A stretch of DNA of 56,397 bases from Candidatus Rifleibacteriota bacterium (lineage in GTDB: Bacteria > Muiribacteriota > Ozemobacteria > Ozemobacterales > Ozemobacteraceae): the NCBI GenBank assembly GCA_018818125.1, contig JAHISQ010000129.1:1-56397 (forward strand), read 5' to 3'. This document shows positions 35,574 through 45,867 of this stretch, one piece after another. The stretch's first letter is position 1; each line of letters starts with the position of its first letter. The notes beneath the pieces were generated by a model. The model had not been told where the DNA came from. It saw only the letters and a list, made by a program, of their open reading frames with translations, and searched no databases. Position numbers and translations under genes: made by a program.

Positions 35574-37337
35574 ATGAGCAACGACGTCGGCCCGACCCCA
35601 CTGGGCAAGTTCGTAATGTTTTTGTTCGTTATCGGCTGTATTTTTGCTGCAGCCATATCGTTTTCCCCAGAACTCAAGAGCAAGCTGTTCTCCTCAGGAG
35701 ACTCTTCTGGCACACCTTCGTCTGGCTCAGGCACCAGCACAGGCCCTGGCGACCAGGTCGCGGCCACCGGAATAAAGGTTGAAGCTCCCGACACAGCTGG
35801 AGTAACCACAGTACAGGAATACGCTTATGTTCCACGCGAAACTCTCCCGCCTGTAAGCGGCGTTTCGGGTTACAAGTGGGACGAAAACGAAAAGGTTGTG
35901 GTATTTCCAATCAACGTGTGGTTTGGCTGGTTACCAATTATTGCCGCCAACCATGGTTTTGCTCCGAATGAAGAGAGTGTTTTCTTTAAAAAGTATGGCT
36001 TCAAGGTTAATCTTAAACTGATTGACGACCCAATAATGGCGCGAGATGCCTTTGCAGCTGGAGAATCACACATTCTCTGGGGCACTCTTGACATGATCGC
36101 CCTGTTTTCACCTTCACTTATGCGTGACAGTCGCACTTCTCCGCGCATTTTTCAGCAGATAGACTGGTCCAGTGGCGGCGATGGCATTGTTGTGCGTGGC
36201 AACATCAGGTCAGTAAAAGATCTGGTTGGCAAAACCATCGTCTATGCTCAGAACAGCCCTTCGCAGTATTTCATCACCAATCTGCTTATCAATGCAGGTA
36301 TTCCGCTCAACAAGGTCGAACATCGCTATACTGCAACCGCATTTGAGGCCGCAGCTGCCTTCGTTGCCGACAAAAGCATCAACGCCTGCGTAAGTTGGGC
36401 GCCCGATATTTATACGATTCCAGAAAAAGTAGCTGGAACCCAGATTCTTACTACCACAGCCGATGCGAACCGCCTGATTGCAGACGTATGGGCTGCCAGA
36501 GCAGACTTTGCCAAAGACCACCCCGAGATTATAGAAGGACTTGTCGCAGGCATATTCGAAGGCATGGGTATGCTTAAAAACCAGACGGTTAAAACCAAGG
36601 CATTTCAGCATATGGCTGAAGGCTACGGCATGAAAATAGACGACATCATGTCAATGGAGCAGGATGCCTACATCACAAACTTTGCCGAGAACCAGAACTT
36701 CTTTCTCAATCGCAACAGCCCGACCAATTTCGAGCGCACCTGGAAAAATATTATTCATGTGTATCGCGAACTTGGCCTGATTGGCACACCTGTGCGCTTT
36801 GACGAAGTAGTCGATTTTTCGGTTATCAAGAGCTTCGCAGACAAAAAAATGTTTGCCGACCAGAAAGAAGTGCAGGTCGCCCGCTTTGTTTCGACAAGCT
36901 ATAAGAAGGTGTCAGCAGAAGCTCCGGTGCTGACACAGACGGTCAGAATTAACTTCTATCCCAACTCTGACAACATTTACGAGCCAGAACATAACGAATT
37001 TGGGCAAGCCATCGCAAACACCCTCTACGACCCAAGCGTCGATGCAACTCTTGAGAAGATTGCGCGTATGGTCGGCCAGTATGATCGTGCTCAGGTTGCT
37101 ATTCTTGGGCATACCGACAGCTCAATGAAGGGCAAGGTGCCGGAAAAAGCAGTTAAAGACCTGTCAAACGACCGTGCAAAGTCAGTCCGAGATGCACTGG
37201 TGCGCAAATACAAGTTTGCCGACAAAAAGTTTGTCGTCGAAGGCAAAGGTTGGAGCGAGCCAGCTGATGGCTCAGACCAACTAAATCAGGCACTTAACCG
37301 GAGAGTCGAAATTCAGGTTTTCACCCCGGAAAAATAA
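35574..37337 (+). CDS. Membrane-anchored solute-binding protein fused to OmpA domain
   Basis: The 587-residue protein has a short cytoplasmic N-terminus, a hydrophobic helix (about 12-31), a Ser/Gly/Thr-rich linker (about 38-60), a NitT/TauT/SsuA-type periplasmic binding domain (about 100-400; markers PINVWFGWLPIIAANHG, KTIVYAQNSPSQYF, CVSWAPDIY), and a C-terminal OmpA domain (about 450-585). The OmpA part keeps the GHTDSS aspartate, the LSNDRAKSV arginine and the NRRVEI ending needed for peptidoglycan binding. No signal-peptidase site follows the helix, so it is probably anchored in the inner membrane. GGAGGA precedes the ATG. It is the first gene of the operon and is paralogous to the gene at 38131. 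The ligand is unknown. Confidence 0.92.
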   Translation: MSNDVGPTPLGKFVMFLFVIGCIFAAAISFSPELKSKLFSSGDSSGTPSSGSGTSTGPGDQVAATGIKVEAPDTAGVTTVQEYAYVPRETLPPVSGVSGYKWDENEKVVVFPINVWFGWLPIIAANHGFAPNEESVFFKKYGFKVNLKLIDDPIMARDAFAAGESHILWGTLDMIALFSPSLMRDSRTSPRIFQQIDWSSGGDGIVVRGNIRSVKDLVGKTIVYAQNSPSQYFITNLLINAGIPLNKVEHRYTATAFEAAAAFVADKSINACVSWAPDIYTIPEKVAGTQILTTTADANRLIADVWAARADFAKDHPEIIEGLVAGIFEGMGMLKNQTVKTKAFQHMAEGYGMKIDDIMSMEQDAYITNFAENQNFFLNRNSPTNFERTWKNIIHVYRELGLIGTPVRFDEVVDFSVIKSFADKKMFADQKEVQVARFVSTSYKKVSAEAPVLTQTVRINFYPNSDNIYEPEHNEFGQAIANTLYDPSVDATLEKIARMVGQYDRAQVAILGHTDSSMKGKVPEKAVKDLSNDRAKSVRDALVRKYKFADKKFVVEGKGWSEPADGSDQLNQALNRRVEIQVFTPEK

Positions 37338-37358
37338 GACCGCATAAGGAGTCAATTC

Positions 37359-38108
37359 ATGTTCAAGAGGTTAATGAATCTTATTCGAGGCTTTTTCAGT
37401 CTATTTATCAGTGGTCTTGAATCGAGCAACCCGGAGGCTCTTATCGAGGCCGAAAAAGAGAACCTGAGAGCTCAAATTTCCAGATTTAACGAAAATCTGG
37501 CTAATCATGCCGCCTTCACCGAAAGATTGATGCGACAGATCAAAACTCTGTCTGCAAAAGATCGCGAACTGACCGCTAAGATTACAGCAAATCTTAAGGC
37601 CGGCAACAAAAAAGTGGCTGGTCAGCTTGCTTTACAGCTGCAAACAATCAAGCAGCAGTTCGAAGAGAACCAGCAGCAGCTCGAAATTGCCGAAAAAACG
37701 TTCAAAGATCTTGAAAAATCAAGAGATGTTTCGGTCAGAGATGCCCAGCATCGCATCGAAAAATTGCAGGCCATGGTCAGCGAAACTCAGATGCTCGAAG
37801 CCCAGGCTGAGCTCCAGGAAATGGCAAAAGGCATGATTTCCGGTATCGGTTCGAGTGGCGACACTATGAATCGCATCGGTACAATGCTCGAAGAACGCCG
37901 AGATAAGGCCGCTGGCAAAGCTCGTGTAGCAAGCGGCTATGACCGCAGCAGTGTCGACATGAAGGATGGCGAGATGGAGGCGCTTGGAGACGCAGCTCTG
38001 GCTGAATTTGCAGCGATGAATGGTCTTGATGCGGGTGTCAGCGATGCCGATATCACCGAAACCGAAGATGTTCCGCAGCGGGGCCTTGGTCCCATGGAAA
38101 AGAATTGA
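37359..38108 (+). CDS. pspA: PspA/IM30 (Vipp1) family protein
   Basis: This is a 249-residue, mostly helical protein of the phage-shock PspA/Vipp1 family, now known as bacterial relatives of ESCRT-III. Such proteins coat and repair the inner membrane. The N-terminal amphipathic segment (FKRLMNLIRGFFSLF), a long coiled coil (about 25-165) and the family's helical hairpin spacing are visible. The C-terminal 60 residues are acidic and Gly-rich. No PspF, PspB or PspC gene is present. It sits between the two solute-binding/OmpA genes, with a AGGAG ribosome site, so it is part of that operon and not of a classical psp operon. Confidence 0.9.
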   Translation: MFKRLMNLIRGFFSLFISGLESSNPEALIEAEKENLRAQISRFNENLANHAAFTERLMRQIKTLSAKDRELTAKITANLKAGNKKVAGQLALQLQTIKQQFEENQQQLEIAEKTFKDLEKSRDVSVRDAQHRIEKLQAMVSETQMLEAQAELQEMAKGMISGIGSSGDTMNRIGTMLEERRDKAAGKARVASGYDRSSVDMKDGEMEALGDAALAEFAAMNGLDAGVSDADITETEDVPQRGLGPMEKN

Positions 38109-38130
38109 ATAAGTTAATCAGGAGGATTGC

Positions 38131-39768
<1,638 letters not shown>

Positions 39769-39783
39769 CCGAACTGCATCCAC

Positions 39784-39809
39784 AGCCGGCAGACTCGCGT
39801 CTGCCGGCT
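39784..39809 (+). promoter_or_regulatory. Intercistronic hairpin after the second SBP-OmpA gene
   Basis: A perfect 10-base inverted repeat (AGCCGGCAGA at 39784-39793, complement at 39800-39809) with a six-base loop lies in the 58-base gap before the permease gene. No T-run follows on either strand, so it is not a standard terminator. Similar hairpins between binding-protein and permease genes stabilise the upstream mRNA or reduce downstream expression. Confidence 0.75.
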
Positions 39810-39826
39810 CAATTCAGGAAAGAATA

Positions 39827-41185
39827 ATGAAACTCAGCGTCCATAAAAATTTTTTCGGCATCAGGACCCAGATCAAACTGGCCGACCAGATTATTCTGGG
39901 CACAATTCCAATAATTGTAATATTCCTTCTCTGGATCTACATGACAATAGGTGAAACTTATGAAGTAGTTTTGCCTGACGGCGTCTTTGAAAACTGGGAG
40001 CAGGTTGCGCCGCCAGAGGGTACCCGGTTTAACGATCGTGATAAGTTAACCATTGAAGATGCTAAATTAATAACTTTGGAAAATGAAAACGGCGAAATTG
40101 AGAAATTTTTAGAAAAAAATGGAGAGCGTTTCCCTCTAAAAAGCCTCTATCCAACCGAATTTAACAATGGAGTGCGCATCTCGCTGAAAGCGGGCAGGCT
40201 AGTTCGACGTGAAAAAATAAAACCAGACATGGTCGATCTAGAACAAGATAAGACGGCCTCGAATACACCTTCCAGCTCACTGGAAGGTGGAGATTCTGAA
40301 ACTACACAAAAAAACGAAGTAGCCACCCCATTAGAAGGCGGAAACGTCCAGGCAAGTCAGGACTCTACCACCGAATCAAAAGTTCCCGACAAAGAACAAG
40401 ATTCAAAGACTTCTCCTGTTGATTCCTCTCTGCCCACACCTGCAAAGAGTGAAACTGAAGTGACATTGAAAATAGTTTATCAATACGAAGCAATACACAC
40501 TCGAAAATGGTCTTCAACTACGGTACCAAGCCCAGGTGAAGTCATTCATGCGTTCGGGTCAGTATGGTCAGAACGGCAATTATCCAGAAGCATGCTTTAC
40601 AGCTTCTTAAGGGTTGGTGGTGGTTTATTGGTTGCCTTCTTAATTGCTTTCCCTCTGGCATTGATGATGGGAACTTTCAGCAAATTTAAATCTATGTTTT
40701 CGCCACTCATGCTTTTTGGTGGTTATCTTCCAGCTCCAGCACTAGTACCTTTATTTATGGTGTTTTTTGGAATTAACGAAAAGCAAAAAATCATGTTTCT
40801 TGCCTTCGCGTTTACCATTTACCTGCTTCCGTTGTTTGTAAAAGCCTTGGAAGAAATCGACAATGTTTATCTGCAAACCGGCTATACTCTTGGCGCAAGC
40901 AGGTATGACATTTTAAATAAAGTCCTGTTGCCAATTGCGCTGCCCAACATGTTCGATGCCATACGTATCGGCTTTGGCGTAGGCTGGAGCTACATCATGC
41001 TTGCCGAAATGCTTGATCTAGGGGGATTCGGACTCGGAACACTTATCATTACCAGTCAGCGCCGCAGTCTAATTCCGGACATATATCTGGTCCTTATCAC
41101 AATAGTTGTTCTGGCTTTTATCACCGACAAAATCTGGGATCTGGTTGACCGCAAGATCTTCCCATACAGGAGGCAGGAGCGATGA
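39827..41185 (+). CDS. ABC transporter permease (NitT/TauT type) with large extracytoplasmic insert
   Basis: The 452-residue permease is longer than the usual 250-280 of SsuC/TauC relatives. After the first helix (about 22-45) comes an insert of about 190 residues (45-235) that is polar, low in complexity and rich in Glu, Ser, Thr and Lys. The normal permease core follows (about 240-450) with the EAA cytoplasmic loop (GYTLGASRYDILNKVLLP, about 351-368). The gene is AT-richer than its neighbours across the insert. It overlaps the ATPase gene by four bases (ATGA). The cognate ligand is unknown. Confidence 0.9.
   Translation: MKLSVHKNFFGIRTQIKLADQIILGTIPIIVIFLLWIYMTIGETYEVVLPDGVFENWEQVAPPEGTRFNDRDKLTIEDAKLITLENENGEIEKFLEKNGERFPLKSLYPTEFNNGVRISLKAGRLVRREKIKPDMVDLEQDKTASNTPSSSLEGGDSETTQKNEVATPLEGGNVQASQDSTTESKVPDKEQDSKTSPVDSSLPTPAKSETEVTLKIVYQYEAIHTRKWSSTTVPSPGEVIHAFGSVWSERQLSRSMLYSFLRVGGGLLVAFLIAFPLALMMGTFSKFKSMFSPLMLFGGYLPAPALVPLFMVFFGINEKQKIMFLAFAFTIYLLPLFVKALEEIDNVYLQTGYTLGASRYDILNKVLLPIALPNMFDAIRIGFGVGWSYIMLAEMLDLGGFGLGTLIITSQRRSLIPDIYLVLITIVVLAFITDKIWDLVDRKIFPYRRQER
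40266..40289 (+). repeat. Perfect palindrome inside the permease insert
   Basis: A 10-base inverted repeat (CACCTTCCAG at 40266-40275, complement at 40280-40289) with a four-base loop is embedded in frame and encodes TPSSSLEGG. A shorter related peptide, TPLEGGN, recurs about 15 residues later. It might be a remnant of a small palindromic mobile repeat. Confidence 0.6.
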
Positions 41186-42498
41186 CCCAGCCAGAAAAAC
41201 CTAAATCATTTTTTCGCAAAATAGCCGGGCTTTTTTATCGTTTCGACGGCGTCGAAGCCAAAAAGCAGATTACTTCCAGACTGTCCGCACAGAAAAATCT
41301 GCCAGCAAAATCTGTTAAAAGCAAACCTGAGTTAATAAGAGAGCCCGTTGAAGACAATGCGCCTGAGCCGACCGCAAGCTCTGACAGTACAGAACCAAGA
41401 GAAGCAGTGCCTGCAAAAGAGACCTTTCCGTTTCCGCAAAATCAGTCTGCAGCAAAGCCCCCGTTCAACGAACCTGAAAAGCCATTAGAGCCACGTGATT
41501 TTTCGCAACAGACCAGCATTAGGGCACAAACAACTCAACCCACCGCAGAAACTTATGAAAAACCGTTTCCAATAGACTCTGCCGAGCCCTATGAAGAAGA
41601 AAACATAATTTCTGCTGGAGCGCGAGCGGCTAAGAATGCCGATGCTGCTGCAGCAACTGGCATAATAAATAAATATGATCCAATAGTCAGCTTTCGCAAT
41701 GTGCACAAGGTTTTTAATCCCGGCACGCCAAGCGAATTTGTTGCCCTTGAAAATGTAAACTTCGAAATTGAAGATCTTCCCGATGTTGGTGAATTTATTG
41801 CGTTGATTGGTCCCTCAGGCTGCGGCAAATCAACGGTGCTAAACCTTATCCAGGGCTTTCAGGAAGTCGGTGGGCCAACTACCGGAGAAATTCTGATTCG
41901 CAACAAACCCGTAACCGGGCCGGGGCGTGACCGTGGCATGATTTTTCAAAAATACAGCTCGTTTCCACATCTCACAGTACTGCAGAATGTCATGTTCGGG
42001 CTTGAACTCAACCGCGAAAACTCGGGTTACTCAAATAAAATAATGGAAAAGCTGTCACGGGAAATGCTGACAAAAGTAGGCATGAGCGGACACGAAGATA
42101 AATATCCATACCAGCTTTCTGGTGGACAGCAGCAACGTGTAGCAATAGCAAGAACACTTGTGCTCAGACCGCGCATAATTCTTATGGATGAGCCTTTTTC
42201 GGCACTCGATGAGCCGACCCGTATTGAAATGCAGCAGCTAATCACCAATCTCTGGAACGAGGTCGAAGCTACTGTGTTTATCGTAACCCACTCTATTGCC
42301 GAAGCTGTTTACCTGAGTGATCGCATCTTCATGTTCAAGGCCAACCCTGGTCGGCTGGTCAGCCAAATCCAGATCAAAGACGATGACATTGGTAAACACG
42401 TGGGTATGTCACCGCTCGAGGTTCAGGAAAGCCAGAAATTCAACCATTTTCTCAAACATATTACAGATGAATTCATAAGAATTGGTGGAACCGCCTGA
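41182..42498 (+). CDS. ABC transporter ATP-binding protein with long N-terminal extension
   Basis: This is the 438-residue ATPase partner of the permease, of the TauB/SsuB/NrtD type. The first 165 residues are a low-complexity, Pro/Glu/Lys-rich extension not found in ordinary members. The ATPase domain has Walker A GPSGCGKST (210-218), signature LSGGQQQR (about 312), Walker B ILMDEPFSALDEP and the H-loop in VTHSIAEAVYLSD. The N-terminal part begins FRKIAGLFYRFDGVEA, which looks amphipathic. The stop is just before the start of the coiled-coil membrane protein gene. The extension may tether other subunits of this system; this is inference. Confidence 0.92.
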   Translation: MTQPEKPKSFFRKIAGLFYRFDGVEAKKQITSRLSAQKNLPAKSVKSKPELIREPVEDNAPEPTASSDSTEPREAVPAKETFPFPQNQSAAKPPFNEPEKPLEPRDFSQQTSIRAQTTQPTAETYEKPFPIDSAEPYEEENIISAGARAAKNADAAAATGIINKYDPIVSFRNVHKVFNPGTPSEFVALENVNFEIEDLPDVGEFIALIGPSGCGKSTVLNLIQGFQEVGGPTTGEILIRNKPVTGPGRDRGMIFQKYSSFPHLTVLQNVMFGLELNRENSGYSNKIMEKLSREMLTKVGMSGHEDKYPYQLSGGQQQRVAIARTLVLRPRIILMDEPFSALDEPTRIEMQQLITNLWNEVEATVFIVTHSIAEAVYLSDRIFMFKANPGRLVSQIQIKDDDIGKHVGMSPLEVQESQKFNHFLKHITDEFIRIGGTA

Positions 42499-42499
42499 T

Positions 42500-43393
42500 A
42501 TGGTGCCAAAACGCAAACCCGGTTTTTCAGACTATCTGGCAGAGGCTTTTAACGCCGGCCTGAACATAAAAGGTATGGGAGAAATCCCAATCAATAAACT
42601 GTTCATTCTTGCCTCATTCATTCTCGGTTTAAGCAACCCCGGCTTCTGGTTTCTTGGCATGGCACTGGAGTTTGTCTATCTCTGGTTTCTTTCCACCAAT
42701 CCGCGTTTTCAAAATTATGTATTTGCCAAACAACTTAACGAGGTCAAGGAGTCGCGATCACAAAAGATGAATGAGTTGATCGCCAGCCTGACACCTGACA
42801 ACCACTCGCGCCTTAAGCGCCTTAACGCTAACATATCAGAGATTAACAAATTGATGCGCTGGAATGTCGACGAAGGTGCTACCTTTATGAATCAGGGTCG
42901 GCAACAGACACTCAATCAGCTGCCGTCAATTTTTCTGAAACTTCTCAAAACAAGACAATTGATCGAAGATAGCCTGCAGCGAACCAAAGCCACTGATATC
43001 AGCAATGAAATCAAAAAACTCGAGAAGCAGATGCAAACTCCTGATATCAGTCCTGCCATAGAAAAATCGCTGCGCGGCAACATCGAGATACACCGTAAAC
43101 GCCTCGATAACCTCAGCAGCGCCAAAGAAAACGAGATGCTTGTCGAAATGGAGCTGCAGCGCATCGAAAATCAGCTACATCTGGTGCGCGAAGAGATCGC
43201 TCTCGACAGCAGCCCCGAAGGCTTAAGTTCGAGTATCGACCGTGTAAACAATGCTCTTGGCGAAACCCAGGACTGGATTAACTCCCATTCCGACTTTTTG
43301 CGCAAGCTGAGTGGTCCTCCGATAAACGACCAAGACCTTGAGTCAGACAGTGAAGCTGTTGTGCCTCCACCATCCAACCAGGAATTCGAATAA
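42500..43393 (+). CDS. Membrane-anchored coiled-coil protein, unknown function
   Basis: A 297-residue protein with one or two hydrophobic helices near the N-terminus (about 32-65, starting NKLFILASFILGL) and a long charged coiled-coil region (about 75-270). I recognise no family. The predicted helical, Lys/Glu-rich part resembles PspA-type helices only in general character. The ATG at 42500 is preferred over in-frame TTG 42482 and GTG 42485 because GGTGGA is upstream and it avoids a longer overlap with the ATPase gene. It lies between the ABC ATPase and AAA+ genes, so it is likely a structural part of the same system. Confidence 0.78.
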   Translation: MVPKRKPGFSDYLAEAFNAGLNIKGMGEIPINKLFILASFILGLSNPGFWFLGMALEFVYLWFLSTNPRFQNYVFAKQLNEVKESRSQKMNELIASLTPDNHSRLKRLNANISEINKLMRWNVDEGATFMNQGRQQTLNQLPSIFLKLLKTRQLIEDSLQRTKATDISNEIKKLEKQMQTPDISPAIEKSLRGNIEIHRKRLDNLSSAKENEMLVEMELQRIENQLHLVREEIALDSSPEGLSSSIDRVNNALGETQDWINSHSDFLRKLSGPPINDQDLESDSEAVVPPPSNQEFE

Positions 43394-43408
43394 AGGGAAA
43401 ACGACGCC

Positions 43409-45208
43409 ATGGCAAACTATCCAAAATGGGCCAGCGAAATGGCCGAGATCTTCAAAAGCGGCTCTATAAGTCAGTTTGTGCTCTACGGCAACATTGATGA
43501 CTGGGTTTCGTATAAGGCAGAGACCGATAATAAGCTGCACAGCCTTTCCTTAAAGGATTTTCTGACCAACGTGATGTTCGCCCCATTCGAGGTTGTAATT
43601 TGTTACGACCGGGGGCACGGCATAAGAACCAGCAAGGGTGGCGAGCTTTTTTTTAATTTTCTCAGAGCATTTGACAGCTTTCATCGCACAGCCTACACCG
43701 GTAGCTCTGCTGGTGGAGAATCGACTCTCGAAGCTGGCAACGCGCTTCCCAAAGATCCCAAAAAAGCACTGGCACTGATAGACCGTTTTATCAGGCACGG
43801 TTTAACACGCACCAGTCTTGACAAAGAAGGCAAGCCCAAGTCGAACCCGATGCGGGTAGCGGTGATAATTGAATACACTCAATATCTGCTGCCACGCGCC
43901 GAGATTGCCTACACCACTGCCGAATCCGTTGAAACACTAATTCGAGTATTCGACTGGGCTGCAGACCCTAACATCAACAACGCTTACATAAGCACCTGTC
44001 TGATCGCCGAGAATCTCAACGATCTCAACCGGCAACTTGTTGAAAATCCGCGCTCTGCCAAAATTCAGATAGAGTTACCCGACGCTGAGCAGGTATTCAA
44101 CTTTGTTCAGTCAGTAACTGCTTCGACAAGTGATTTTTCGAGCATCTGCGACGTTGATCGCGAGTCGCTGGCGCAAAAACTCGAAGGCTTGTCATGTATC
44201 GATGTGCAGAATCTGATCGAACGTGCCATAAAGAACAACCGCCGCATCACCATGGAATATCTGCGCGAAGTCAAAAAAGAAATGATCGAGAAGTCTGCGA
44301 GTGGCCGCATTTCGTTCGTAGAATCGACCAGAACCATGGAAGATGTTGCCGGACATGGCGAAGCCAAAGTCTGGTTGCGCCAGGATGCCGACCTTATGAA
44401 ACGAGGCAAAATCAAGGCACTACCGATGGGTTATTTGATCAATGGCCGCATTGGAACCGGCAAAACCTATCTGGTTGAATGTTTTGCCGGGGAAGCCGGA
44501 GTACCCTGCGTCGAGATCAAGAATTTTCGCGACAAATGGGTTGGCGCGACCGAAGGCAACCTTGAAGCAATCTTTAAAATTCTACATGCCATGGGTCAGG
44601 TAATAGTATTTATCGATGAAGCTGATCAGGTGGCCGGGAAGCGCGACAGCAGTTCAGGCGATTCAGGCGTTTCTGGCCGTATCTATGCGATGCTGGCGCG
44701 CGAGATGGCCGACACCCGCAATCGTGGCCGTATTTTCTGGATCTTTGCGACATCACGCCCAGACCTGCTCGAAGTAGACCTTAAACGTGTCGGGCGTCTC
44801 GACGTGCATATTCCACTATTCGCACCGCAGACAAAAGAAGACAAGCAGGCTCTTTTCAAGGCACTGGCGCGCAAAAACAAGATTAAGATAACCGACGAAG
44901 ATCAGCCGGATTTCCCGGACACGCTTGATTTCGGCGGCAACGAAATGGAAGGCATATTGATCATGGCTTCACGCATGTTCGAACTGCAAAATGACGACGA
45001 CCCTGAACGCAAGCCTGTCGGATATTTCATCAAAGAAGCCATGCGCGCATACCGACCAATGGCACATTCTGCCAGACTTGAATTCATGGATCTGGCAGCT
45101 GTGATCGAATGCACCGACCAGAGGTTCTTACCCGAAAAGTTTGCCACACTAGAAATCGACAAGGTAAAAAAGCGTATGGAAGAACTGAAGTTCGAAATCA
45201 GCGAGTAA
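43409..45208 (+). CDS. Ycf46-like AAA+ ATPase
   Basis: A 599-residue cytoplasmic protein with two AAA-like halves. The first (about 1-260) lacks a P-loop and looks degenerate. The second (about 310-560) has Walker A GRIGTGKT (346-353), Walker B VIVFIDEADQ (about 398-407), a sensor-1 region ATSRPD with Ser where most relatives have Asn, and an arginine-finger motif RVGRLD. This is the layout of Ycf46/FtsH-like classical AAA proteins without membrane helices or protease. It is the last gene of the operon and is 15 bases after the coiled-coil gene. It is a candidate remodelling motor for PspA or the coiled-coil protein. Confidence 0.88.
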   Translation: MANYPKWASEMAEIFKSGSISQFVLYGNIDDWVSYKAETDNKLHSLSLKDFLTNVMFAPFEVVICYDRGHGIRTSKGGELFFNFLRAFDSFHRTAYTGSSAGGESTLEAGNALPKDPKKALALIDRFIRHGLTRTSLDKEGKPKSNPMRVAVIIEYTQYLLPRAEIAYTTAESVETLIRVFDWAADPNINNAYISTCLIAENLNDLNRQLVENPRSAKIQIELPDAEQVFNFVQSVTASTSDFSSICDVDRESLAQKLEGLSCIDVQNLIERAIKNNRRITMEYLREVKKEMIEKSASGRISFVESTRTMEDVAGHGEAKVWLRQDADLMKRGKIKALPMGYLINGRIGTGKTYLVECFAGEAGVPCVEIKNFRDKWVGATEGNLEAIFKILHAMGQVIVFIDEADQVAGKRDSSSGDSGVSGRIYAMLAREMADTRNRGRIFWIFATSRPDLLEVDLKRVGRLDVHIPLFAPQTKEDKQALFKALARKNKIKITDEDQPDFPDTLDFGGNEMEGILIMASRMFELQNDDDPERKPVGYFIKEAMRAYRPMAHSARLEFMDLAAVIECTDQRFLPEKFATLEIDKVKKRMEELKFEISE

Positions 45209-45218
45209 TCGAGAATTG

Positions 45219-45677
45219 TCAGCCCATTGCCGTACGGATTTTCTGGCGCAACTGCAGATACTTGGTTATCAGTATCGTTGTGCCAACACCAGGCTTAGAT
45301 TTCAGCTCAAACCCATCTGAAAGTATTCGTATCAAACCAAGCCCACGGCCACGGCTCGAATGCAGACTCTTCAGCGTTTTTGGAATTTCCATGTGTGCGC
45401 AATCAAACCCGCACCCAGAGTCTTTAACAGAGACTTCGAGTCTGTTCTCGTAAATCAGATAGCCAATCTCAAGCTCAGACTCACCACCAACCCTTCCACT
45501 ATGCTCAATAGCGTTGGTATAGGCTTCGTCGACTGCCATCGCCAGTTCAAATATCTGATCTTCTTCAAAGCCCATGCGACGGGCTATAACTTCGGTGTTG
45601 TCTCTGATCACTCTCAGGTAGCGAGGATTTTTAAAACGAATAAAAACCTGCTCAGGTTGTATATTTTTTATTTTCAT
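45219..45677 (-). CDS. RsbW/anti-sigma type histidine-kinase-like ATPase
   Basis: This is a 152-residue single-domain GHKL ATPase of the serine-kinase anti-sigma group. The N-box (AVDEAYTNAIEHS), G1 box (DSGCGFD) and G2 box (GRGLGLIRIL) are intact. Such proteins phosphorylate STAS antagonists or bind sigma factors, but no STAS, sigma or phosphatase gene lies nearby. The ATG at 45677 is chosen because a run of seven G residues lies four bases upstream as a Shine-Dalgarno. The frame extends upstream to 45791 only through poorly conserved sequence. It converges with the AAA+ gene at 10 bases. Confidence 0.9.
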   Translation of the reverse strand: MKIKNIQPEQVFIRFKNPRYLRVIRDNTEVIARRMGFEEDQIFELAMAVDEAYTNAIEHSGRVGGESELEIGYLIYENRLEVSVKDSGCGFDCAHMEIPKTLKSLHSSRGRGLGLIRILSDGFELKSKPGVGTTILITKYLQLRQKIRTAMG

Positions 45678-45867
45678 CTGTCCCCCCCTTTGATCATAAC
45701 CTTTTCCCATGAATAAGCAAGTTACAGCATTACTGGCGGGCATCGAAACTCGCGCTATTTTACAGAACCAGAATTTGATTGAAAGCCACATTTTTTTTTT
45801 GCAATTGCCTAGAACTGCGCTGATTAGATTTTTGCATTGACTGAAATTTTATGGTACAAATCAACAT
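45678..45867. other. Divergent intergenic region with homopolymers
   Basis: This 190-base gap separates the GHKL ATPase gene from a divergent exported-protein gene. It contains seven C (45682-45688) that form the G-run ribosome site of the ATPase gene, and ten T (45791-45800) in the middle. On the plus strand a weak extended -10 (TGG-TACAAA) precedes the gene at 45868. No gene is seen. Confidence 0.5.
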
